NCBI RefSeq assembly: GCF_000165425.1
Contig: NW_001798960.1
Coordinates: 62,001 to 126,000 of the forward strand
Direction: 5' to 3'
Length of the DNA stretch: 64,000 bases
Source: Paramecium tetraurelia
Taxonomy: Eukaryota; Ciliophora; Oligohymenophorea; Peniculida; Parameciidae
The notes under the pieces were generated by a model. The model was given only the letters and a program-made list of their open reading frames with translations, did not search any database and was not told the origin of the DNA. The position numbers and the translations under genes are program-made. This document shows positions 35,106 through 46,603 of this stretch, piece after piece (position 1 is the first letter of the stretch; each line of letters opens with the position of its first letter).

Positions 35106-35996
35106 TCAATGTAAAATTGAATTGGGTTAAAGAGCATTAAAAAAATCAGTTGGAAATTTGGTTCTTCCGGTTTTAGGAATTAATAATTTGTTAGATTGTC
35201 TTGTATTAATTTTAGAGTTGCCTACTTTATTTAATTCTGCAAATTTTCTTTTTAAATCTTGAGTTGAAAGACATAACAAGTCTAAAATTTGTTCCTTGGT
35301 TTAAGAGTTATTTTGATGAAGAATTTGTTTTTTTTCTTTTGTTTCTTATAAGAACTGACTATCTTGTTCTATCCTAATAAAAAATGGATTAGAATTATCT
35401 ATCGAGTTTACTTTCTTGATACATCTGGTGAGTTGATTGCCTAAGATCTAAGACACTTTATCATCAGGTTCTGTGGGAATTGATTTCTTGTGCAAACGGA
35501 AGAGTATTTCTTGAGATTCATCCTTTTTGGAAATAGAATGAGCACATACGTCATTAGGTTCTGTCTTCATTTTTACAACAGGAGTATAATTAGGTTTTCT
35601 ATCTGTTCTAAATTTGATGTTATTCATGTGATTGTTCTGTGTTTTCTTAATTTGCTTAGGTGTTGCCACTTGTTCATCAGACTTCATTCTTCTTGCAGTA
35701 GGCATTTTGTAGCCAGAGAAATCATTTATTATCTTAAACTTCGAGATTGATCCTTCTGGAAGTGGGTGATTAATAGAAGTCCCTTTGGCTATTTAGTTTC
35801 GATATCTTCATATATATGCTGAATACAGATCCTTCAGATGAACTGGAGAATGCAATGGCTGAGATATTATCGGGGTCTTCCTACGAACTCCTTGGCTATT
35901 TGACGTTTCTACTTTGTTGGTGAAGCTGTTCTTATTGACAGAATGACAAGAGGAAAGATCAGCAGGAGGCCTGATGAAATAGGTTTATTATTTCAT
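35106..35996 (-). CDS. tandem paralog 2 of an unknown family
   Basis: 289 aa after removing a 21-nt intron at 35806-35826 that carries an in-frame TGA. Low-complexity and basic in the middle (MPTARRMKSDEQ, KIKKTQNNHMNN), with conserved segments KMKTEPNDV and the C-terminal QILDLL...IPKTGRTKFPTDFF block shared with the gene downstream. The pair arose by tandem duplication. The conserved C-terminus probably forms a short helix plus a docking peptide; this is inference. No homology to a named family is evident to me. Confidence 0.65.
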
Positions 35997-36071
35997 TTAT
36001 ATATAAAATAATTATACAATAAGAATTCTTATACTAATCGTTTCAATATGATTAAGCCTATGGGAAAACCT

Positions 36072-36290
36072 TCAATTATCTAAAGAAAATTTCATGTCTG
36101 AATTCCCATCATTTTACTCATTGAGAAGCTAGTCAGATTTGTATAGAATATGGTTTGCATTTTGGAATTCATAACAATTCTCTTCATTTTCTGTCTTAGG
36201 GAATAAAGCTGGAATGATGTTTTGAGAATTGCAAATTATAAAATCTAAGAAAAAAGGGAAGCTTTCAAAAACATTAATTATTTTTATTAA
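36072..36290 (-). CDS. possible small or partial coding segment
   Basis: A TGA-free minus frame with protein-like composition (ALFPKTENEENCYEFQN, ILYKSDQLLNEQNDG) ends at TGA 36074-36072. No in-frame ATG is visible; a Met in another frame (MFLKASLFS) lies upstream. Could be an exon of a small gene or a remnant. Confidence 0.3.
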
Positions 36291-36624
36291 TTATCATTTT
36301 AAGCTATAGTTATAATATTATCAATAATATCTTCACTAATAAACTGTTAAAATTTATTGGATGATTTAAGAAAATAAAGTAGAGTTCTGGGTTGAAATAT
36401 GAATGGATAACTTCTGGGCTTGCTTGAATTTTCATATATTATACATTATTATTGATTTGTATAAATTACAATATATTAGTATTAAAGTATTAAAGTATTT
36501 AATATTTTATTTTTTATTTTGATATTTTTATTATATAAAACGGTTTTCAATAAAAATACATTAGAAAGGTCTTTAATTTTATCAATTTTATATATAAAAA
36601 CATTCAAAATTCTCGTAATCATAT
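36291..36624. other. intergenic spacer
   Basis: 334 bp, extremely AT-rich; nothing recognised. Confidence 0.4.
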
Positions 36625-38275
36625 TCACAGAGCATCAAACATCAAATCCTAAAATTATTTAAAATTAATCTAGAGATATAATCAATAAACTTACTTGATT
36701 ATTTTCATACGCTGCAAATTACTATTTTAGTTACTGCTTTTTACTATGATACAATTACTGCATCTTTGAAAGAGAAATGAAGCCTTCTACGTCGGATAAT
36801 ATGCGAAATGCCTCCTTTAAATTATCAATAGTTATCAAAGTATTACGATCTATGACTCCTATTAAGAATTCCTAAAAATCAATTTCACCGTTTCTATTTA
36901 TATCTACACCTTTGAAAACTGTGTCTACATGTTCCTTGACTTCTTACAGATTAGAAAAATGGTTCATGTAGGCCTGAGTCAATTCTTACCTATTGATCTT
37001 ACCATCATGGTTGATGTCAAATTACCCAAAGATTTGATACAAAGATTATTCCTAATCAGATTGAAAGGTAGTGATCATAAACTGCAAGAAACAACATTAT
37101 AAGAATGAAAGAGCGTGATTCTGATCAAGTTATTTAACAATTTGATCTTATTCAGCCTAAGATTTTTCTATGTTGTGCCTAACCCATTAATCATTCAAAG
37201 CCAGATTGAGTTTGATTCTCTTTTTTGGATCACTTCTTAGGAATTTCTTGATAAAATCGATACTAGTTTTAGGTAGGGCATCTGTGTCAAATTCATCGGA
37301 GGCTGAATATTTTTAAATTGATTAAAGTAGTTCGTCCTTATTTGACCCTTTAAATGGAAGTTGCCCAGATAGCATTTTGTATAACATTATGCCAATACTC
37401 CATGTATCTCTTTCTGGTGTGTAGATTTCTGGTTATAGGATGGCTTCTGGGGCCAAATACATTAAATTATCTTTTGTAGAAATCATTGATTTAACATAAA
37501 TAGCCCTATAATCAACTAATTTAATGTAATTTGAATTAGATTAATTATACTTTTAAAAAGATTATAACGATAATCCACAATGATTCAGTTCTAATTTATG
37601 TATATACGAAATTAATTCGACTATCTATTTCAATACAAGTGCTGCTTATTACTATGTGTAAACTGTATTCGATAGATATTATTGCAGGGAGCCTCCATTG
37701 CAAAAGTCGTGAATAATTTAATAATTGGAAGCGTCCTAAAAGACTTCATCTAATTTTATTAAATTAGGATGGTTCTAAAGGTTTAGGGGTATAATATTTA
37801 CAAGTTATGTTTTGATAATAGATTCCACAAGTTGATCACCTTCTGAGGTTTTTGGAATGAATTCAGCCACTCTAATCTTACCGCTTAGATTGTGTTGTAC
37901 AAGTGCCAGTTATTCATTCAATTTTATACGACATTTAGATTGTTCTTTGTTCAGAACAGAATAGTATTTAGAGAAATTAGCATTTTTAATTGAAATCCAA
38001 GTTTTTAGAGTGCCCCTTTGACCACCGTTTTCAACGATCTAATCTGCCCAGACCATTCGCTTAACAGGTTTAGTAGATGGACTCGGAGCCATTTTAGCTT
38101 TTTGGTTTTGCTTGTTTGATGGTGCACCTAACTTATTAGTAGTGATGTTAGTTTCGGATTTAAAATTTCTTTAGACATCTGAGGTAGGGTCAAGTTGAGG
38201 AGATTATTGAGGTAGGATTTCGTGCTGTTCCTTTCGTTCTTGCTTAGTTTTACCTTTCGCTGAACATATTCCCAT
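36625..38275 (-). CDS. CDPK-type pseudokinase with EF hands (B)
   Basis: 541 aa, one 25-nt intron at 36670-36694. Starts MGICSAKGK, an N-acylation signal typical of CDPKs. Kinase-fold landmarks are NHPNLIKLDEVF, DFCNGGSLQQYL, LMYLAPEAIL and ERDTWSIGIMLYKMLSGQLPF (the APE and the F-helix Asp are kept). Catalytic motifs are not: no glycine loop, no VAIK Lys (RVAEFIP), HRDLKPEN reads HCGLSLQS and DFG reads DYR. The C-terminal calmodulin-like domain has two canonical EF loops (DINHDGKINRQE, DINRNGEIDFQE) and two degenerate hands (…DVEGFISLS, NNQINFKQF). So Ca2+ binding should be intact while phosphotransfer is lost. It is a distant relative of the gene at 26600, sharing HPN.L.. and SLQSF/TLKSF in the catalytic loop. 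Confidence 0.85.
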
Positions 38276-38370
38276 TAAAATTATTATTTACTTTTGGATT
38301 ATTTGTATTTAGATAAATATTGGTACATATAATAGCAGATTTTTATATAAATAAAGTGATAAATTATTAA

Positions 38371-41300
38371 ATGAATATTGAAGAGTTGAAGGAGTCATTA
38401 TAGAGATTGGTATAGTCATAGGAGTAAGTTAAAATGGATTATTAAAGTTGTCAGAATGATTTGGAGATAATATGGTAATAGATCCAACATTAAGTGGGTT
38501 TGGATTTGATATATCAAAGTGGAAAGGCAGTGATTGAATTGAGATAGTATGCGATGGGATGGAAGGTAAGTTTTACTGTGATTGAGGATAGTAAGCAAAT
38601 AGGATCTTGTCGCATATAGTGAAGGTGTGTTTAAGTGCGAAGGAACAGATAAAGGCATGGGAAACGATGAGGATTGTGATGGATCCAGACAAGCAAATAT
38701 ATAAATGTTATGAGTTGCATTAGATTGATGTAAATTAGGTATCAGTAATAAAACGATGAGATAGTTTTCACATCATGAATTTACACAGCATGAGTTTTGT
38801 GCAGAATTGCAAGAAGGTTAATAAGTGGATGCATTGTATGATGATGAGAAAGGAAATGTGATAGGTTGGTGTAGAGCGACGATTGACAAGTTGAATGAGA
38901 AATTTGTGTGGGTCAAATGGCATGAGAATGATGATAAGAGGAAGATTGTCAGATACTCCATGGATTTGGCACCATTTAAAAGCAAGGTTACAGATGAAGA
39001 ATGGCAATGGAGACATTCTCTATAGCCTGGAGATCTGATTGATTGTTTAGATAATAGACAATGGCAGAATGCTACTATTATTGCTGCATTGAAGGAGGAA
39101 GAAGTCGAATATATCGTTGGCTTTAGGGTTTATGATGAAAAAGGCAATCTCTATGATTAGATGGGCAAGAGATACTTCGGTTGGAATTCGCAATATGATG
39201 AAAGAATTCGAGCAGTTAGTCCTAGAATTCAGAAAAAAAATACCTTTTCTAAAGGTCAATATCCAATTCCTTATAGTCAGGAAGATATCATCCAGGATTG
39301 CAATGACTTCCTATATCCTGAGAATCACTATGCTATTCCCAGATTCTAGACAAAACAAACTCGTCGTTCAATTGTTCTTACTTAGATGATCAATGATTTT
39401 GGATCTTAAGGATTGTTTCAATATATTTTGGAATAAATCTAAGCTAAATGCACTATCGACTTTCTTCATCTTTATATGCAAGTTCTCAATAACATCCATG
39501 AAATGTTACACAGATAGTTTGTTAGTAATTATGTCCCTGCTTTGTAAGTTGCTGTGTAAAACAACATTTTATAGTCTACAGATAATAATCTGCGTAATTT
39601 CTCAGCTCAGAAAATTACAGACATTTTGCAGTCATTGTCCAATTTATTGAAAAGAGTGTACCCTATCTAAAGAAAATCAGAAATCATTGATAGATTTGAT
39701 TTAGATATTGCATATAAATGTTTCACTAGTGATTTTTTGGAGAGAAAAATCTAGGGATTGAAAGCCATTTAAGAATTGATCAAACGAACTAAAGACCTAT
39801 TTAATTAATATGGAATGCAAGAATACCAAAAGCAAGCTGCCATTCAAATGATACTGGAATGGTTGAATGAGAAGAAGATTTTTGAAACCTTATATGCTGG
39901 TTCAGGTAATTCCCATTTAGTTTAAAGAAGTGGGGAATTCTTTAAGTTCCTGATTGAGGAAAGAATGATTGGAATCCAGAACCTCAAGGATATTTGGAAT
40001 AGTTTAGAAAAGGCAGAATATGAACATAAATTGGCCATTTACAAATTATTTAAGGATGCCTCGAATTCTCTAGAGAAGGAATGGTTGGATTTCTTAACTG
40101 ACGAAATTTGTAACAGAGACCCTAAACAAGTGAACAAAGATGAATTGGATTTATTGTAAGATATTATTAAATCAAATCATAAGTATAAGGAGGGTTATAT
40201 TACAAAATGTTGTAATTACTATTGGAATGTCTTAAAGAATGGGTAATTGAATTAGACTCTTTTTGAGTACTATCTAGCTTAGTATATAGAGTAAGTGACA
40301 TCATTTGAAATGAGGCCACATAAGGGAGTACAAATTAAGATGATCGGAGAAAGCATAGTAAAATAAGAATCAGCTAGTATTGGATTGAGAGTGCTTATTA
40401 AATTGATAGAAAAGTTGGATATCTCGCCAGCAACTTGGGAATAATACACTCGTAATGGTGCACTAACAGATCTATAATCTTAATGTGGAATTATTGAACA
40501 AATATTTACATAAATTAGAGAAATCAAAAAGTAATAAATTAGCTTAGAGGAAATCAAAGTTAGAATGCAGTTTATATAAATGTTCTATTAGAACATTAGC
40601 ACTTATGAATATCGTCTAACATTCAATGTTATATCCACTCTATGGGAATTGTTAGTTTGCTAATCTGAATGTTAATCTGAAAAAGATCTAGTTTATAAAT
40701 GGTTTAGCTCATTGTCAAATTAGGATGGACAGTCTTAATTGACATCAATGGTTGAAATATCTGAACTTAAGACTTTTTTCATTTAGAAAATGGCTAATGA
40801 TTTGGCTCATTTGAATGAAGAAGGATTTAATTGTCTCAAGACTGTATTATCCACAATTAATAAATTTGAGAGTTTTGGTTTTGATGTCTTATGGTAAATA
40901 ATATTAGAAGGGGAAAATGAAAAAGTCTCTTAGATGGCTATTGAATATATCCATTCATTCTAAATGACTATTGAGGAATTATTTAATAAATTGTAAGAAA
41001 ATAAGATATAAAATTAAAAATTACTAAGATGTTTATTAGTATTAGAAGATTTCATAGATTAAAGTGAAGTAAATGGAGTTGGAAACTTAAAGAGTTTGAA
41101 TGCTCTCTCTTAAGGTGAAGAACTTTCAATCTAAATATAATATGAAAATAGTTAGTAAAGAAGATTTACAATAAAAATAAATGACAATTAAACAATTGTA
41201 GAATTACGATTGGCAATCAGTAAGGTGATTAAACTATAATGGGATGCCATAGGTTTGAATAGTCTTAAAGGTGAAATAAAGTTTACAGAGAATGGTAAGA

Positions 41301-44300
41301 TGATAAAGGATCTAAGATTAAAGAAAGATGAAATAATTATGGTTTTTAAAAGACAAGTGAAGGATGCCCCTGAGACATAATTATTGGATGGGGAGAACTT
41401 ATCAGAATAAGCTAAGGTAGTGTTCGCAGAAATCTTCAGTGAATATTCAACTGATGGCAAAATGACAAAAGAGAATTGTGCTAGATTTGTAACTGGATGC
41501 ACTGGTAATCCATGTAGTATTGATGATGCTAACATTTAACGAACATTTGAACAATATGATAGGGACAAAGATTAGATCTTAACTCTATAGGATTTCTATG
41601 ACTTTTATACTGATTCAGTCAGAACCAAAAGGTCGACTGTTTGGTTGAATTTACAAACCTTACACTATAGAAATGATTTAATAAGAGGAGATCGAGTACC
41701 TCTGCCTGAAATCAATGCTTAGCAATTACCAAGAGGATAGATTGTTTAAAATTAAGAATATTTAGAGTTGCTATTCGAATTCCTCTAAAATTCTAGCAAT
41801 GAGGTTCAAGAGAAAACTTGGTATCTATTAAGAAGATTACCACCTTCTCCTTAATTGATCAAGCAGATGTTAACATTTGAGAACATCACCTAACCAACTG
41901 ATTGGGATTCAATCTTAGTGAGCAGTCATTATAGATTGTTATACAGTTTGTATATTATTGAATTTCTGATGAACCAATAAGATTCCAATCATTTATAGGC
42001 ACTTATAGAGGATTAAGATATTCTCACATTAAAGGATAAATGGATGAGTAAGTTCTTGCAATTGGGGGGGTTTGATAGATTATTGCAGTTTTTCAAAGAG
42101 TATTAAGGTAAGAGTGTTAGTACCTTATCGCAAATAGAGAAGGAGATATTATCATTTTTATTAAACACATTTTAAAATTATATTATCGCTGCTTGTGCTG
42201 CTTACATTCCTAATCTGTATAAGGCATCAAGAGGAATTTAATTAATTAAACCATTGGATTAAGTGTTATTGGATATTAGATAATCAGAAGAGTCGGAAGA
42301 ATTTCAACTGTTGGTTTAGAAATTGAAGGAAAGTAAATTAGGAGATGATATTATAGAGAAAATCGAAAATTTCATCCCTGTTTTAATACATCTGATACAA
42401 GAATTGTTAAAATGCAATGAGTTGGAATAGGAAGACAGATAAATTATTGAACATAGCATAATAATTGTAATAGTTATATTGCTGAATAATCAGAAATTAT
42501 TGGCAACAAGCATTGAAAACATTGAATTTATCAACATATTTTTCAGTGGCATCTTTACTGGTACATCTGATACCTTGCGTAATCTATTTAGCAGAGCAAT
42601 TCTAGTACTTTGCCATGAAAGTTAAAAGAAAAACAATTAACCAACAAGAATCATGTTATAATAATTGATAGTGATGTAAAACTCTTAGGGTAATTCAGCC
42701 CAATATTATGAATTATTGAGTCAATTAATAGATAGTGCTTTTGAGACTGAAGAATCTTAACAATTCATTGATTATTAACAGCTAAGTCAATAAATGTTTC
42801 AAAATTTAATGAATTACAAAAGTTAGGAAAATAGATAGAAGAATACTCCTACTGATAAAATATTGGTTGGTTTGTTGAATCTTTTGACTAAGTTATATAG
42901 ATTCATTAAATAACCAATTGATGATATTATATTCAATAATTGTCTCTTCAGCATGTCAGAAGACAAGGAGATTAAATGCAAATCTGTAGAAAGCAGACAA
43001 GTAGCCTTTAAATTGCTCCATAATCTAGCTTAAAAATAGAACATTGATACAATAGTAACAAACCTACAACAACTAAGTTAAAAAATACCAACTATAAATA
43101 GATGGAATTACATCCCCTCAAGTGATATGAGAAGTCACCTTGGGTATTGTGGTATCAAAAATCTCAGGTGTATTTGTTACATGAACGCTATGTTATAATA
43201 ATTTTACATGATAAAACCATTTCGATATGGCATTCTGTAAGCTAATGATCACAAAGATGTCGATTTGTAATTGAGTAAAACAGGATTCACATATGATGAT
43301 AATGTATTACATCAGTTGCAATAAATGTTCAGTTATTTAGAACAATCAGATCGTATTGATTACAATCCTTAAGAATTTTGTGCAGCATTTAAAGATTATG
43401 CTGGTGAGCCAGTCAACATATTTGTTTAATAAGATGCACAAGAATTCTTAAATATGATTTTTGATAAGTTGGAGAATCTGTTGAAGGATACTGTCTATAA
43501 AAACATTATGGATGGAGTATTTGGTGGAAAGACTTGTACATTGATACAATGCTAAAATTGTAAGGTAACAAAAAGCAAGGAAGAAATATTTTACAATTTA
43601 TCTTTACCGATCAAGAATTTAAAGAATTTGTAGGAGTGTTTTGATAAATTTGTTTAAGGAGAGCTTATTTCTGATTTCAAATGTGAAAGTTGTAATTAGA
43701 AAGTGGATGTGAACAAATGTTAACAATTGGCTCATTTGCCAAATATATTAATTTTACATCTCTAAAGAATTGTATTTAATTTAGACACTTTTATGAATGA
43801 TAAGATCAATACAAGATTGGAATTCCCAATCGATTTAGATCTGCAATAATACACGATTAACAAAGATCAATGCACATCATATAAATTGGTTGGAGTAGTT
43901 GTTCATGTTGGTTCTGCTGATGTAGGACACTATTTCAGTTATATAGATATCAAAAATTAAGATCAATGGCTAGAATTTAATGATCATAAAATTAAGGAAT
44001 TTAAATTAAAGTAAATGGAACAAGAATGTTTTGGAGGATCAAGTAATTTTGACTATAATGATGTTTGGGGAACAGGGTTTAGAGAGAATTCTCAAAGTGC
44101 TTATATGCTCATTTATGAAAAAGTTCAGAAGGATCAAATATCTTTAGTATTCAATAATGAACAAGAACTGTAAAATCACATAGATTTATTTGATAATTAC
44201 ATAATCGATCAGAACTAAAAGAATGTATTATAGGTTGACTATAACTCATTGAAACCTTATATTCCAACTGAATATCAATAGAAAGTGAATTGCGATAATC

Positions 44301-46374
44301 AGCAATTTTTATTAGAACGCAACTTGTTCAATTAAGATTTCTTGAAATTTATTCTAGATGTCAGTGAATTTGTAAATGAAAGTAATGCATCCAAGATGAT
44401 AGATGTGTTAATTAAGTTTAATTACGATCTGTTGTCAAGAGCATATGAGAATTCATTGATGGATTAATTTAATGCCAAAATTTTATAATTAATTTAATAA
44501 TATCCAAGTATCAGTTACCTTGATTTGATTTACTTTGGTAAATTAAGCAAAGTAGTGGATTTACTATTAGTGTGTCCTGAAGCAAGGACACGAAAACACA
44601 TTAGCAAATTGCTATCAACTCTATTTAATCAAGCAATTTAGTTAGAAGGCTAAATCACATAGAAATTAAATGAAGGATTAGATCAGTTATTCTTAATGAT
44701 TCAAGATTAAGTACCTAAGAATTGGTCAAGATATGAGTTTTATTTTCAATTTTGGTTAGATTTTTTGTAAGGAGGTAGACCTTAATAAGAATATTTAATG
44801 AAAAAAAACATGGTCTTGTATATGATAGATTTTGTACTAGATAAAAGCAGTCCGTTGTAATTATATGAGAAAAAAGTTTAAATGGGTAATGCCTATGTGG
44901 CCATGAATATACAAATCTAACTTCAAATTGTAACTGCTCTTTTGAAACAAAATCAATAATTAAGTTTGAATGAGAAAAAATTATTATATTCTCCTAAGTT
45001 CTACGATAAGATATTGAAAACTAAAGTGGAAGATATCTTACCTGTGATATTAAGGTTATCTTATAAGAATAGGTACTTCTCTGAGATTATTTCTGGATGT
45101 ATTATGCGTGGTATGTCAAATGGGGATGTTGATGAATTCAAAAACTATTTATCTGTAGCTAAATCGTTTTTATTGATTGAAGATGATCTCTAAATTGAAA
45201 GATTGGAATGGTTAATTGGGATTCCATCATCCAAACAAAAGGAGACCACCAAGATTTATGATAATCAATTTTCCGATATAGCCTCGTTTGGTTTATATGG
45301 TCTATCAAGTTTGGAAGAAGACTATTGGACCTTTGCCAGTCCATTGGGATGGTCAAATTGTTTGTTTGATTACTTCTGTTCTCATAGGATGAGTAAAAAC
45401 AATGATATTCAATGTCTATTAATTCTTAAGTGTTGCCTCTCCATAAGTTTAGAAAGTCCAATTTGCTTCAATTACATCTCAAATCTGCCATGTGTGAATT
45501 ATCAATATGTAAATCAATATAATCTATTTATAGAAATATAATGAAGAAATATTCAAGTCCTTTTTAGAAACCTTCATTTTAGATACAAAAAGATTCTATT
45601 CTTAAAACAATCGTAAGTAGGAATCTGAAGAAGTTAAACTACTACTTGAAGAGTATCAAAAGAGATTAGATTAAATTCGAGATCCCACTAAACCTCAGTA
45701 TGATTATATCATTGGCAAATCTGTTGAAGTTGCCAAAGTAACTAAACTTCTGTATCTATTCAATCCAACCACCAAAGAGGAATTGACAGCAAATGAAGCA
45801 TCTCCAAACTTTAATTAAATCAAATCATAAATTGATGATGGAACACTCCACAAAATCATCACATTAGAAGTAAAAATCATTGTAATCGTAGGAAAAAGTC
45901 TACACTACATATGTTTGTGATAATCTACCTACTGGTTAAACCAATGAGGCATTACCTCAATAATATGTAAAAGGAACTTAAATACATCATTTTTCTGTTG
46001 ATCCAAATTCTGAAGCAGCCAATTTCATCCAATCTAAGGCATGGAGTGCAGAAAATGAAGACAAAGCAGTCGTATCTAATTCAAGGTTAGCTGAAACTGT
46101 CAAATAAGTTCAACTGATCAATAATACAAATCGAAATCTACATGTCATTCTTGAAATCAAAGGACCATAAACAAGTCATTACATTCCTACCTCCAAAATC
46201 TAATCTTTGATGAATCCTAAAATTATTACAACTATGTTCACAATTATCAAATAGAAAAGTCAAGATGAGTTCCCAAAATTAGAATTGACTTTGTAGTATA
46301 AAAAACAGGAACCTAGATCAGAATCTTATCTATATATATCAAATATAAATGAAATGAACTTGGAGTTGTTATGA
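38371..46374 (+). CDS. giant ubiquitin-specific protease, USP9X/24/34-like
   Basis: 2634 aa from five exons (introns 38566-38591, 38739-38764, 45509-45533, 45870-45891). The N-terminus has a Tudor/SH3-like region (GQQVDALYDDEKGNVIGWC..., PGDLIDCLDNRQWQNA). Long helical ARM/HEAT-like regions follow, including the LVQRSGEFFKFL block typical of USP9X/34. Near 41180 there is a ubiquitin-like fold (IVELRLAISKVIKLQWDAIG), then two EF-hand-like loops (EYSTDGKMTKEN, DRDKDQILTLQD). The catalytic domain at about 43140-44140 keeps Cys (LRCICYMNAMLQQF, codon 43175-43177, residue 1585), the QQDAQEF box, two CxxC zinc pairs, His (VGHYFSYI, codon 43928-43930) and Asp (WLEFNDHKI). It should be an active deubiquitinase, probably cytosolic. 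Confidence 0.9.
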
Positions 46375-46603
46375 AAATTGAAGTATATATATTTACAATT
46401 ATTATTATTGTAAACAAATTTCGCTTATTAGTTAAAATTATAATTCTTGTAACATCTGATATCACATTTAAAAAAGAATAGCAAATATTTTACTTCTGGA
46501 ATTGATAAATGACCGAATTATTCATAATTTTAAATTCTTAATAGGAAATTGAAAATGATGAAAATATTTTATGAGATTAAGTAATATGATTTTATAATTT
46601 ATA
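46375..46603. other. intergenic, convergent 3' ends
   Basis: 229 bp separating the stops of the deubiquitinase (+) and the channel (-). No gene seen. Confidence 0.5.
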
